Below are positions 35,209 to 43,366 of a stretch of DNA of 64,000 bases, piece by piece (positions within the stretch are counted from its first letter, which is position 1; the number at the start of each line of letters is the position of its first letter). The translations under genes were made by a program, and so were the position numbers. Source of the stretch: an uncultured Victivallales bacterium (GTDB lineage: Bacteria; Verrucomicrobiota; Lentisphaeria; Victivallales; UBA1829); NCBI GenBank assembly GCA_934661375.1, contig CAKUJH010000003.1, positions 1 to 64,000 on the forward strand, written 5' to 3'. A model generated the notes under the pieces. The model saw only the letters and a list, made by a program, of their open reading frames with translations, made no database searches and had not been told where the DNA came from.

Positions 35209-35240
35209 ATAAATTAATTTAAAAATCAAGATTTATTTGC
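35205..35240. repeat. Inverted repeat in the divergent secretin/rnr region
   Basis: GCAAATAAAT (35205-35214) and ATTTATTTGC (35231-35240) are perfect 10-base complements with a 16-base AT-rich spacer. The left arm overlaps the -35 box of the secretin promoter. Likely a protein-binding operator; it lacks the GC-rich stem and T-tail of a terminator. Confidence 0.55.
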
Positions 35241-35353
35241 AAAAAAGGCCTGTCATTCCGTCAAAATTCTGTTTTTTCCTGAAAAATGAATTGCATTTTG
35301 CGGTTCCGGGGTTTATTTTTCTCCGGAATCAAAAGACAGCACGGAGGCCGCAC

Positions 35354-37303
35354 ATGAAAAAAAATCGGAAACATATCAGAAAAGGACAGCGGGTACAGCT
35401 CCCCGTTGTGGAAGGGATATTCACTGCGGCTGCCGGAGGATTCGGATTCGTGGAAGCGGCGGGGCAGCCTTCCGTATTCATCCCGGCACAGAAAGTCGGA
35501 CATGCCATCACCGGCGACAGAGTGTCCGCCGCAATCACCGATCCGCACGGAACCAACAATCTCGGTCCGGTCGGCGAAATCCGGAGCATTCTTTCGCGCG
35601 GGCGCAAATACGTAGTGGGGGAACTCCTGCCCGGACGGGAACTGCGTCCGATGGATGAACATTTCAACGGCAAAGTCAGAATCAGCGGTTCGATCCGCAA
35701 TGCACATATCGGCGACTGGGTCAAGGTGCGGCTGCTGGATTCCGGGAAAAAATTCACCGAAAACCTGAAAGGAACCATCGAAGAAAATTATGGTGAAAAC
35801 GGTTCCATCGCCGCCGATTTGAAAGCCGTCGCCGCTGAATTTGATCTGCCGGAACCTTATTCGGAAGCCGACAACCGCGCCGCCGCAAAACTGAAACTCC
35901 GCGAAATAAAAAGAGAAGATCTGCGGAATATGTTCACGGTAACCATCGACCCCGAAGACGCCAAAGATTTCGACGACGCCATTTCCATTGCGGACGGTCC
36001 GGAACCCGGCACGATACTGCTGGGCGTGCATATTGCGGATGTGGCGGCACGGATCACTGCCGGAACGAAATTCGATAAAAAAGCCTCCGAACGCGGATTC
36101 TCCGCTTATCTGCCGGGCATGTTCCTGCCCATGCTGCCCGGGGCGCTGACTGCGCTCATCAGTCTGCGGCAGGGCGTGGACTCCCCCGCGCACAGTGTTC
36201 TGTTCACCGTCCGGAAATCCACCGGAAAAATTCTTGCATCACGCCGGGTCCATTCCTTCGTGAACATCAACGCCAGACTGAATTACGATGAAGTGCAGAA
36301 ATTCATCGACTCGCAGCGTTCCGCCCCCGGAAACTGGACAGCGGAACTGAAAAAGTTCCTGAAGGAACTGATCTCCCTGACGCGGAAGATCCGCCGCCTG
36401 AGGATGCGGACGGAAATGCCGCTCTCCATCGAAACTTCTGAAATCCGGGTGATCTGCAACAGTGCGGACATGACCATCACCGGATTGAAAAAAAATGTCT
36501 GCCGGGAAGCGGAACAGCTGGTGGAGGAATGTATGCTGGCAGCCAATTCTGCGGTTGCCTCCGAACTGATTGAACGCCATGCCGCGGGAATGTTCCGGGT
36601 TCATGCGGAACCGATGCCGGCAAAACTGGATGATTTCAGCCGTCTCATGCAGACCAGTTTCCGCATATCCACCGGGGATCTGAGCGAACGCGCCAACTGT
36701 GAACATTTTCTGAAGAATCTGCCGGACGATCCGCGCAAACCGGTCATCATCTCCAATTTCCTGCGTTCCCTGCCGCGGGCGGTCTACGATTCGGAACCCG
36801 CTTTGCATTACGGACTCGGCAAATACCGTTATTCGCATTTCACCAGTCCGATCCGGCGTTACCCCGACCTGCTGGTGCATCGCCAGCTGTGGGCGCTGGA
36901 CACCAACGGAAAACTCATGTCCAAAGATTTTCTGCATGAAGCGGCGCTGCGCTGTTCCGCCCTGGAGGAACGCAGCGACAATGCCTGTTTTGCGGCGAAT
37001 GACCGCCTCAAACTGCATTATCTTCATCTTCAGAACGATCCGGATGCGGAAATGCCGACGATTTACGAAGCGGTCATTGCCCGGATCATGCCGGCGGGTC
37101 TGCTCTGCGACATTGAGGATCTGGGACTTTACGGCTTCGTCCCTTCGGAAAAGCTGTCGCGCGGCGGCACGCACTACAACCGGAACGCCCGGAAACTGAA
37201 AGTCCAGCGCGGACACAGCCAATACAAATGCGGCGATGTGCTGTATGTGGTGCTGGATTCCCTGGATTTTGTCCGGGGACGCGCCGTTTTCCGTCCAGTC
37301 TGA
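35354..37303 (+). CDS. rnr: Ribonuclease R (RNB family exoribonuclease)
   Basis: A 649-residue 3'-to-5' exoribonuclease. Cold-shock-like domains at about 10-150 precede the RNB catalytic domain, where the metal site DPEDAKDFDDA lies around residues 199-209 and the HFTSPIRRYPDL motif around 495. A C-terminal S1 domain follows (about 565-649). It degrades structured RNA and helps rRNA and tmRNA turnover. ACGGAGG sits 6 bases before ATG 35354, so this start is preferred to the longer frame from 35237. It is slightly shorter than E. coli RNase R (about 813), lacking the long basic tail. Confidence 0.95.
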   Translation: MKKNRKHIRKGQRVQLPVVEGIFTAAAGGFGFVEAAGQPSVFIPAQKVGHAITGDRVSAAITDPHGTNNLGPVGEIRSILSRGRKYVVGELLPGRELRPMDEHFNGKVRISGSIRNAHIGDWVKVRLLDSGKKFTENLKGTIEENYGENGSIAADLKAVAAEFDLPEPYSEADNRAAAKLKLREIKREDLRNMFTVTIDPEDAKDFDDAISIADGPEPGTILLGVHIADVAARITAGTKFDKKASERGFSAYLPGMFLPMLPGALTALISLRQGVDSPAHSVLFTVRKSTGKILASRRVHSFVNINARLNYDEVQKFIDSQRSAPGNWTAELKKFLKELISLTRKIRRLRMRTEMPLSIETSEIRVICNSADMTITGLKKNVCREAEQLVEECMLAANSAVASELIERHAAGMFRVHAEPMPAKLDDFSRLMQTSFRISTGDLSERANCEHFLKNLPDDPRKPVIISNFLRSLPRAVYDSEPALHYGLGKYRYSHFTSPIRRYPDLLVHRQLWALDTNGKLMSKDFLHEAALRCSALEERSDNACFAANDRLKLHYLHLQNDPDAEMPTIYEAVIARIMPAGLLCDIEDLGLYGFVPSEKLSRGGTHYNRNARKLKVQRGHSQYKCGDVLYVVLDSLDFVRGRAVFRPV

Positions 37304-37413
37304 AAAATTTCTGCACAGAGTTTTCAGAAAAACACTTGTATTCTGCATCCTTAAGAATTACATTAAGGAATATTCTGTATATTCACCCGAAAAACAAGGA
37401 ATGGATCAGACAG

Positions 37414-39063
37414 GTGAAAGCGGGCATACGCATCAAAATCATGGGCGCACTGTTTCTGATTGCGCTGCTGACTTTTTCCGTCACCCTGTATTATTCGCTG
37501 TCGGGGATGCGCAGATTCATGAACTCCGCAATCCAGTACGGGGAACGAATCGGCAGACAATTCACCGGCGACCTCCGCGAAGCTGTCCTGAAACGGGCTT
37601 CCGACGATCTGAAACAAAGTGCCGCCGACCAGGCATATATCATTTCCCAGCTGACGGACACGGGCAGTTCCCCGGAAAAAGCCGTGCAGCAGGTCGCCTC
37701 CATGCGGAAGAATGAATCCGTCCTGCTGGTCACTGCCGACGGAAAGTTCATCGCCGGCAATGATGACTGGCGGCAGACTCCCGGTTCGACGGATTTTCCG
37801 GCACAGTTGCGGGAAGCCTTGCGGCAGCAGACCGGAATTCTGCGGCTGGACGGCGGCAGAAAAAAATATCTGACCGCGTCCGCTGCCGTCCCCGGACACG
37901 ACTGGAAAGTCATGGTGTTCCGCTCCGAAGGGCTGGTGATGAAGGATGTCATACGCCTGGAAAATCTGCTGGAAAATGAACGCAAAGCCGGTGCGGATTT
38001 TCTGGACGGCTACATCACCGGAACCATCCCTTTCTACGTGGGAATTTCGCTGGTCATTCTGATCCTGCTCCTGCTGCTGGGGTACTTCCTGGCAAAACAG
38101 CTGACCCGTCCGATCTCCACTCTGATGCGGCGGGCGAAAATCATGGGCGACGGACATCTGGAACGCAAGATACATCTGCACACCGGCGATGAACTCGAAC
38201 AGCTGGCGGACTCCTTCAACCGCATGGCGGATGATCTGACCCAATACATCCGCAGCCGCGATGAAGCTGTGCGGGACAGACAGCGGGTGGAATCTGAACT
38301 CAAAGCCGCGGCGGAAATCCAGACCGCCATGCTGCCGGGAAAATTCCCCGCTTTCCCGGACCGTTCCGACATCGACGTCCGCGCCGTCATGAAACCGGCA
38401 CGCGAAGTCGGCGGCGACCTGTACGACTTTCTGCTGATTGATCCTCATCACCTGTTCTTTGTCATCGGGGATGTGGCTGGCAAAGGAATGCCCGCCGCGC
38501 TGTTCATGGCAACCGCCAAAACTCTGATGCGGGGTTTCGCAAAAAACCAGCTTTCCCCCGCAGCCATTTTCCACCGCACCAACAATTATCTGGCGGATGA
38601 GAATGACGCCTGCATGTTCATCACTGCTTTCTGCGGCATTCTGGACACCCGGACCGGAGATGTGGTCTGCTGCAACGCCGGACACAATCCGCCGATCCGG
38701 TTGACGCCCGACGGCAACTGCACATATCTGCGTCCGCCCGCAGGTTTTCCGCTGGGGCCCTTCCCGCAGGAAAAGGAAGGGTTCTATACGGAGATCCGCT
38801 TCCGGCTGACGCCCGGCGAAACACTTGTGCTTTACACGGACGGTGTAACGGAGGCTCTGGATGAGCAGAAAAACCAATTCGGCGAAGGACGTCTTACATT
38901 GGCGTTGAGCGCCGCGCCGCCAGCCGTCAGCCCGTTGAAAGACACGCTGAACGAGACCCTGAAAATCCTGCACGGTTTCACAGGAAACGCCCCGCAATCG
39001 GATGACATCACCATTCTGATGGTTCAATACAGGAAAGCCTCCGCCGATTCAAGTGCAGATTGA
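37414..39063 (+). CDS. Membrane sensor phosphatase: HAMP + SpoIIE/RsbU-type PP2C
   Basis: A 549-residue signalling protein. One N-terminal membrane helix (about 10-32), an extracytoplasmic sensory region to about residue 205 (single-Cache-like, with VLLVTADGKFIAGNDDW), a second helix (about 206-230), a HAMP domain (LTRPISTLMRRAKIMG ...) and a C-terminal PP2C phosphatase (about 310-545). Metal-binding blocks are REVGGDLYDFLLID, IGDVAGKGMPAALFMA, CNAGHNPP and LYTDGVTEA. Such proteins dephosphorylate anti-sigma-factor antagonists. The partner is not in the window. The GTG at 37414 is a likely but uncertain start; ATG 37441 would remove nine residues. Confidence 0.9.
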   Translation: MKAGIRIKIMGALFLIALLTFSVTLYYSLSGMRRFMNSAIQYGERIGRQFTGDLREAVLKRASDDLKQSAADQAYIISQLTDTGSSPEKAVQQVASMRKNESVLLVTADGKFIAGNDDWRQTPGSTDFPAQLREALRQQTGILRLDGGRKKYLTASAAVPGHDWKVMVFRSEGLVMKDVIRLENLLENERKAGADFLDGYITGTIPFYVGISLVILILLLLLGYFLAKQLTRPISTLMRRAKIMGDGHLERKIHLHTGDELEQLADSFNRMADDLTQYIRSRDEAVRDRQRVESELKAAAEIQTAMLPGKFPAFPDRSDIDVRAVMKPAREVGGDLYDFLLIDPHHLFFVIGDVAGKGMPAALFMATAKTLMRGFAKNQLSPAAIFHRTNNYLADENDACMFITAFCGILDTRTGDVVCCNAGHNPPIRLTPDGNCTYLRPPAGFPLGPFPQEKEGFYTEIRFRLTPGETLVLYTDGVTEALDEQKNQFGEGRLTLALSAAPPAVSPLKDTLNETLKILHGFTGNAPQSDDITILMVQYRKASADSSAD

Positions 39064-39198
39064 AAGCCGGCAGCAGAGATTTCCCGGCAGAAAGCATGTT
39101 GAACGGCGGACAGTTCCCGTATGAATCCGCATTCCGTCAATTCATTGACCGCCCCGTCCGACGGTGCAAAAACACAATAAAAATGCAGAACCAGTCCA

Positions 39199-39226
39199 TT
39201 TAAAAACAGCTGACATAGATTATATT
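39199..39226 (+). promoter_or_regulatory. Promoter of the oxidoreductase-isomerase-AraC operon
   Basis: TTTAAA (39199-39204) and TATATT (39221-39226), 16 bases apart and followed by GCCG, lie about 30 bases upstream of ATG 39258. An alternative pairing is CTGACA at 39210 with TATAGC at 39232. Confidence 0.4.
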
Positions 39227-39257
39227 GCCGATATAGCATCAACAGGAGACTGGATTT

Positions 39258-40310
39258 ATGACATCGGATCGAAATGCTGCCGTTCGTACTGTGCTGGCCG
39301 GATTGGGCAGAGTCGGCTGGAAAACTCATCTGCCGGCCCTGCTGGCGCATTCCGGATTTTCGGTTACGGCTGCGGTCGACCCTGCGGAAGACCGGCTGAA
39401 CGAGTGCAAAACTTCATTCGGCATCCCCGGATTCCGCTCTTTGGACGAGGCTTTGCAGCATGACGAATTTGATTTGGCGGTGATCGCTTCCCCGACCTGC
39501 TTTCATGCGGAACAGGCGGTTGCCGCGATGAAACGGGGATGTCATGTTTTCTGCGACAAACCCGTTGCCCTGAATTACGCCCAGTTCCGGGAAATGGCTT
39601 CCGCCGCGATGGAAAACCGGCGGATTCTTACCGTATATCAGCCGGAACGTCTTTCCCGGCACAATCTTTTCATCAAGGAACTCATCCGATCGGGAAAGCT
39701 CGGCGAAGTTTTTCTGGTCAAACTGCTCCGGGAACGGTTCACTTTCCGCAACGACTGGCAGGCATTGCTCAAAAACGGCGGAGGAATGCTGCTCAATTAC
39801 GGGAGCCATATGGTCGATCAGGCCAATTATCTTTTTGATGGCGGCGGCAAAATCCTGTCCTGCACAGCAGACCGGATTTTGAGCAAAGGCGACGCCGACG
39901 ATGTGGTGAAACTGCTGCTCCGCTACGGCAGAACAAACGTTGATATCGACATCAATCAGGCTGCCGGCGACAGCATGTTCCGTTATGCTGTGTTCGGCTC
40001 CAAAGGGAGCGCGGTCCTGCCTGCGGAAGGGGACCAATGGCGGATTCATCTGCTGAAGAATCCCGCCGGTTCCGCGATTCTGCATTCCGAACTGTCCGCT
40101 CCGGGACGCAGATATCCGAGTTCCGAAGCGGAATTTCATCAGGAAACGGTGATCCCGCCCGAAACAGTTCACCCGGCAGCCCTTTATTACGATAATCTGC
40201 ACCGGGTCCTGACTGCGGGCGAAAAACCGCTCAACCCGCTGGCTGAAACCGAAACGCTGGTCCGGATGATCGATGAAGCCGGAAACATCGCGAAGGAGAC
40301 CTGCGCCTGA
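39258..40310 (+). CDS. Gfo/Idh/MocA family oxidoreductase
   Basis: A 350-residue NAD(P)-dependent dehydrogenase. The Rossmann site is VLAGLGRVGWKTHLPALLAH, and CDKPVALNY (about residue 100) carries the catalytic-type lysine. GGMLLNYGSHMVDQANYLF holds the family's conserved C-terminal histidine. AGGAG lies about 10 bases before ATG 39258. The stop TGA shares a base with the start of the isomerase gene (TGATG), so translation is coupled, and the AraC regulator follows in the same unit. Confidence 0.9.
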   Translation: MTSDRNAAVRTVLAGLGRVGWKTHLPALLAHSGFSVTAAVDPAEDRLNECKTSFGIPGFRSLDEALQHDEFDLAVIASPTCFHAEQAVAAMKRGCHVFCDKPVALNYAQFREMASAAMENRRILTVYQPERLSRHNLFIKELIRSGKLGEVFLVKLLRERFTFRNDWQALLKNGGGMLLNYGSHMVDQANYLFDGGGKILSCTADRILSKGDADDVVKLLLRYGRTNVDIDINQAAGDSMFRYAVFGSKGSAVLPAEGDQWRIHLLKNPAGSAILHSELSAPGRRYPSSEAEFHQETVIPPETVHPAALYYDNLHRVLTAGEKPLNPLAETETLVRMIDEAGNIAKETCA

Positions 40311-41029
40311 TGAGACCGACCGGACTGCTGAGCGTAACTTTCCGCCATCTTCCCTTTGAGCGGATCATCGAACTGACGGCGGAAGCCGGACTGGACGGCA
40401 TTGAATGGGGAAGCGACGTCCATGTTCCGCCCGGCGATTTGAAACAGGCGGAAAAAATCGGGGAAGCGACCCGGTCGGCCGGACTGATCAATTTTTCCTA
40501 CGGCAGCTACTGGTATGCCGACACGGAACCGGAAATGATTGCGGAAACTTCCGCCGCCCTCGGCGCACGCTGGATCCGGGTCTGGGCGGGAAAACTGCCG
40601 TCCGCCGGCTGCCCGCCGGAAATCCGCCGCAGGACAGTCGGATACCTGCAGAAAATATGCCGCGTTTCCGCCGGGCTCCAAATCGCCGCGGAATGGCATC
40701 CGAACAGCCTCACGGATGACGCAGTATCGGCGGCAAAACTGATCGATGAGGTCGCGGACGAGCGTTTCTTCTGTTATTTTCAGAGGGACTGGATGAGGGA
40801 CAACCAGAGGGAACTGCGGATTTTTCCCCGGAACCGCATCCGGGCAGTTCATGTCCAGTATAATGAGAACCGGCAGCGTTTTCCCCTTTCCGACGGAATG
40901 AAGGAATGGGCCAGGCTGCTGGTTCAGATTCCGGAAGATGCACCGGCTCTGCTGGAGTTCGTCCGGAACAATTCGGAAGAACAGTATCAGGCTGACGCCG
41001 GTGTACTCAAACAGCTTTCGGGAGGGTGA
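40310..41029 (+). CDS. Sugar phosphate isomerase/epimerase (TIM barrel)
   Basis: A 239-residue xylose-isomerase-like barrel. It begins with LSVTFRHLPFERIIELTAEAG, followed by LDGIEWGSDVHV (metal-site Glu). IAAEWHPNSLTDD has a conserved Glu and His and IRAVHVQYNE a His. The C-terminal strand is shorter than in the family member at 3015, so the barrel may lack its last helix. It is coupled to the oxidoreductase and AraC genes and probably acts on the same sugar. Confidence 0.85.
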   Translation: MRPTGLLSVTFRHLPFERIIELTAEAGLDGIEWGSDVHVPPGDLKQAEKIGEATRSAGLINFSYGSYWYADTEPEMIAETSAALGARWIRVWAGKLPSAGCPPEIRRRTVGYLQKICRVSAGLQIAAEWHPNSLTDDAVSAAKLIDEVADERFFCYFQRDWMRDNQRELRIFPRNRIRAVHVQYNENRQRFPLSDGMKEWARLLVQIPEDAPALLEFVRNNSEEQYQADAGVLKQLSGG

Positions 41030-41034
41030 TTCAA

Positions 41035-41904
41035 ATGGCATTCGACTGGGATTCATACAAGGTCCGTTTCAACTCCGCGGGATATTCCTGCTGGCGGCCG
41101 GGCAGAAAGTTTTCCAACAGCTGGAAACAGCGCATCCTGACCGATCAGGATTTGTGGATCATCGGCGACGGACACGGCAGGATTGAACTTTCCGACATGG
41201 ATGCGGAACTCTGTTCCGGGCGGATCGTCTGGATGCGTCCCGGACATTTTTATGAAGTGGAGCAGGACCCGGATCATCCGCTGAAGATATACTGGTTCCA
41301 TTTTGATCTGCTGGACGGGGAAAACCGGCTTTTTTACCCGTCCATCCAGACAATTCCCGAATATTTCCATTCCCAGCACGGGATGCACGCCATGCTGCTG
41401 GCGCGGACCCTGTTCCGGCTTTTCAAAATGCGGACCGGAATGGACGGCCTGTCAGAAGCCGCCTGCCTGCAGCAGCTGCTCAAATCGATTCTGATGCTGA
41501 TCGAATTCGAGGCGGGGAAACCGCCGGTCCGAGCGTCAGCTCCGCATTCGGACATTGCAGAGGACGCCGCCCAGTATTTGGATGAAGTCACCGGACAAAT
41601 CATTCCGGTTGCGGAGCTGGCCGGCAGATTCCATCTGAGCCGGAACCAGTTCACCAGAATTTTCACCTCCTACTGGGGCATCACCCCGCAGAGCTACCAG
41701 ATCAACAGCCGGATCAACCAGGCGAAATATCTGCTCGGCAGCACCGATTTTTCCATTCGGGCCATTGCCGCCGAACTCGGATACGCCGACCCTTATTTTT
41801 TCACCCGGCAGTTCAAGCAGAAAACCGGCTGCACCCCCGGCAGATTCCGCAGGAAAACGCAAGGCTGCGGCAAGAATATCGAAGAACAACGGAAGGGAGG
41901 ATGA
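41035..41904 (+). CDS. AraC-family regulator with N-terminal cupin-like sensor
   Basis: A 289-residue regulator. The N-terminal part (about 10-150) is a cupin-like sugar-sensing domain ([20 protein letters not shown]). The C-terminal AraC HTH (about 185-285) has [18 protein letters not shown] and [24 protein letters not shown] 41035 is chosen since GGAGGG lies 8 bases upstream; a GTG at 41026 overlaps the preceding gene. As the third gene of the unit it probably controls the downstream secreted proteins or its own operon. Confidence 0.9.
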   Translation: MAFDWDSYKVRFNSAGYSCWRPGRKFSNSWKQRILTDQDLWIIGDGHGRIELSDMDAELCSGRIVWMRPGHFYEVEQDPDHPLKIYWFHFDLLDGENRLFYPSIQTIPEYFHSQHGMHAMLLARTLFRLFKMRTGMDGLSEAACLQQLLKSILMLIEFEAGKPPVRASAPHSDIAEDAAQYLDEVTGQIIPVAELAGRFHLSRNQFTRIFTSYWGITPQSYQINSRINQAKYLLGSTDFSIRAIAAELGYADPYFFTRQFKQKTGCTPGRFRRKTQGCGKNIEEQRKGG

Positions 41905-42014
41905 ATGAGAAGAGAAAACGCCTGGAAAGGATTCTCCGCCGGACGGGAGAACCCATTCAGAAACCGGAAGAAATGAAATCAGGAAACAAACCTGCAGAGA
42001 GAAAGGAAAACATT

Positions 42015-42818
42015 ATGAAAATGAATGCAGAGACAAGGGTTGCATCTCATGTCCCGCGCTACGATTTCACCCTCATAGAACTCCTCATCGTGATAGCCAT
42101 CATCGCGATCCTGGCGGCGATGCTGCTTCCCGCACTCAACACGGCAAGGAAACAGGCATTGGGCGCCAGCTGCAAAAACCACCTGAAGCAGCTGACCGGA
42201 TTGTTCTTGTTTTACGAGCAGGATCACTCCGGATGGCTCAACATCCGTCAGGGGGAGTACTGGCACAGGTATTATACCGACAGCAAAATGATCAGCCGGA
42301 AACAGCGGGATCTGCTGGTCTGTCCCGCCCGGATACCGGAAAAATACGGAGCCGTCGGCGACAACGTTCCCCAGATGTACACTTACGCCGGACGCGCCAG
42401 TTCGGATTCCGTCCCGTCGAATCTGGCTCTGTTCCAATATAACGATGACAACACCTACAAGAATGTTTTTCTCCGGATGAACCGGATGAGATTCCCGTCA
42501 TCCTACTGCCAGGTCGGGGACAGCATCTTCGCCCCGCACGAAAAGAAGGCGGGAAAACAATGCTACACTGTCTACAAAATGACGGTCAAAACCATTTCCG
42601 TGGCGGCGGAACTATCCTCCGGTTTTTATGCCGGCGCACACGGTTCCACCATGAACGCGGGCTGCCTGGACGGTCATGTCTCCGCCTGGAACACCCTGGA
42701 ATTTCTGGACAATACCGGGGCTGAATACAGAGTCAACCACACTGCCGCAGGCAATGCCGTTGTGGTCAGGCTCTTAAACCGCCGCATGGTCATGGAATTC
42801 AAAAAAATCAAATGGTGA
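42015..42818 (+). CDS. Pseudopilin with H-X9-DG domain (DUF1559-like)
   Basis: A 267-residue prepilin-like protein. The leader is followed by the methylation/cleavage motif [20 protein letters not shown]; the residue before Phe is Asp rather than Gly. The C-terminal signature [14 protein letters not shown] fits exactly the H-X9-DG motif of pilin-like proteins abundant in planctomycetes, Verrucomicrobiota and Lentisphaerota. These are probably exported by a type II-like system and may be surface sugar-binding proteins. ATG 42015 is preceded by AAAGGA; the longer frame from 41901 is rejected. It lies in a catabolic cluster and 4 bases before the next secreted protein. Confidence 0.9.
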   Translation: MKMNAETRVASHVPRYDFTLIELLIVIAIIAILAAMLLPALNTARKQALGASCKNHLKQLTGLFLFYEQDHSGWLNIRQGEYWHRYYTDSKMISRKQRDLLVCPARIPEKYGAVGDNVPQMYTYAGRASSDSVPSNLALFQYNDDNTYKNVFLRMNRMRFPSSYCQVGDSIFAPHEKKAGKQCYTVYKMTVKTISVAAELSSGFYAGAHGSTMNAGCLDGHVSAWNTLEFLDNTGAEYRVNHTAAGNAVVVRLLNRRMVMEFKKIKW

Positions 42819-42822
42819 GAAA

Positions 42823-43359
42823 ATGAAAAAAATCATTCTGCTGCTCGCCGCGCCGATCCTGATTTCGGCGGCGGAACCCGTTACAGTCCAACCAGTCCGC
42901 ATCCGGGCGCACATTGCGGAAAAACCGTCCGCGCCGCCCCCGGGCAATTCCGTAAGCTGCAAAAACGGGGTTTACACCTTGACCTACCGTTTCACCACGG
43001 AAAAACATGACGCGCTGTTTTTCGATCTGGACCTGCCTCTGGAAGAGGCGTCCGAACTGACCGCGCAGGTCAACGGAGACGGCAAGGGGCATACCTTGTT
43101 TGCCGTGGTCCGGGACCGGTCGGGTCAATGTTTCTATTTCCCCGGTCCGGCAATCACCTTCAAAGGCTGGAAAAACATCCGGATCAAGTTCAAATATCCG
43201 AAAATCAATCCGGGGGAAAAATATGCGTCGATCTGGGGCGGGGACGGCAGCCAGCAGGCGGGTTTTCCCTTGCGTGGAATCACGCTCGGACTCAACGACA
43301 CCCCCGACACCTCCACGGACAGCGGGGAAATCCTGATCAGAAATCTCAAAGTAAAGTGA
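42823..43359 (+). CDS. Secreted protein of unknown function, beta-sandwich-like
   Basis: A 178-residue protein with a clear signal peptide (MKKIILLLAAPILISAAEP). The mature part is beta-rich, with a jelly-roll pattern similar to carbohydrate-binding modules (KHDALFFDLDLPLEEASELT, then WKNIRIKFKYPK, and a closing GEILIRNLKVK strand). No enzyme motif was seen. It lies between the H-X9-DG pseudopilin and a larger secreted protein with spacings of 4 and 7 bases, so it is probably a sugar-binding accessory. CBM assignment is inference. Confidence 0.6.
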   Translation: MKKIILLLAAPILISAAEPVTVQPVRIRAHIAEKPSAPPPGNSVSCKNGVYTLTYRFTTEKHDALFFDLDLPLEEASELTAQVNGDGKGHTLFAVVRDRSGQCFYFPGPAITFKGWKNIRIKFKYPKINPGEKYASIWGGDGSQQAGFPLRGITLGLNDTPDTSTDSGEILIRNLKVK

Positions 43360-43366
43360 GGCGGAT

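Noticed and set aside
37363..39027. 554-codon minus-strand open frame opposite the SpoIIE-type phosphatase
   Set aside because: Antisense shadow of a multi-domain gene with intact catalytic motifs.
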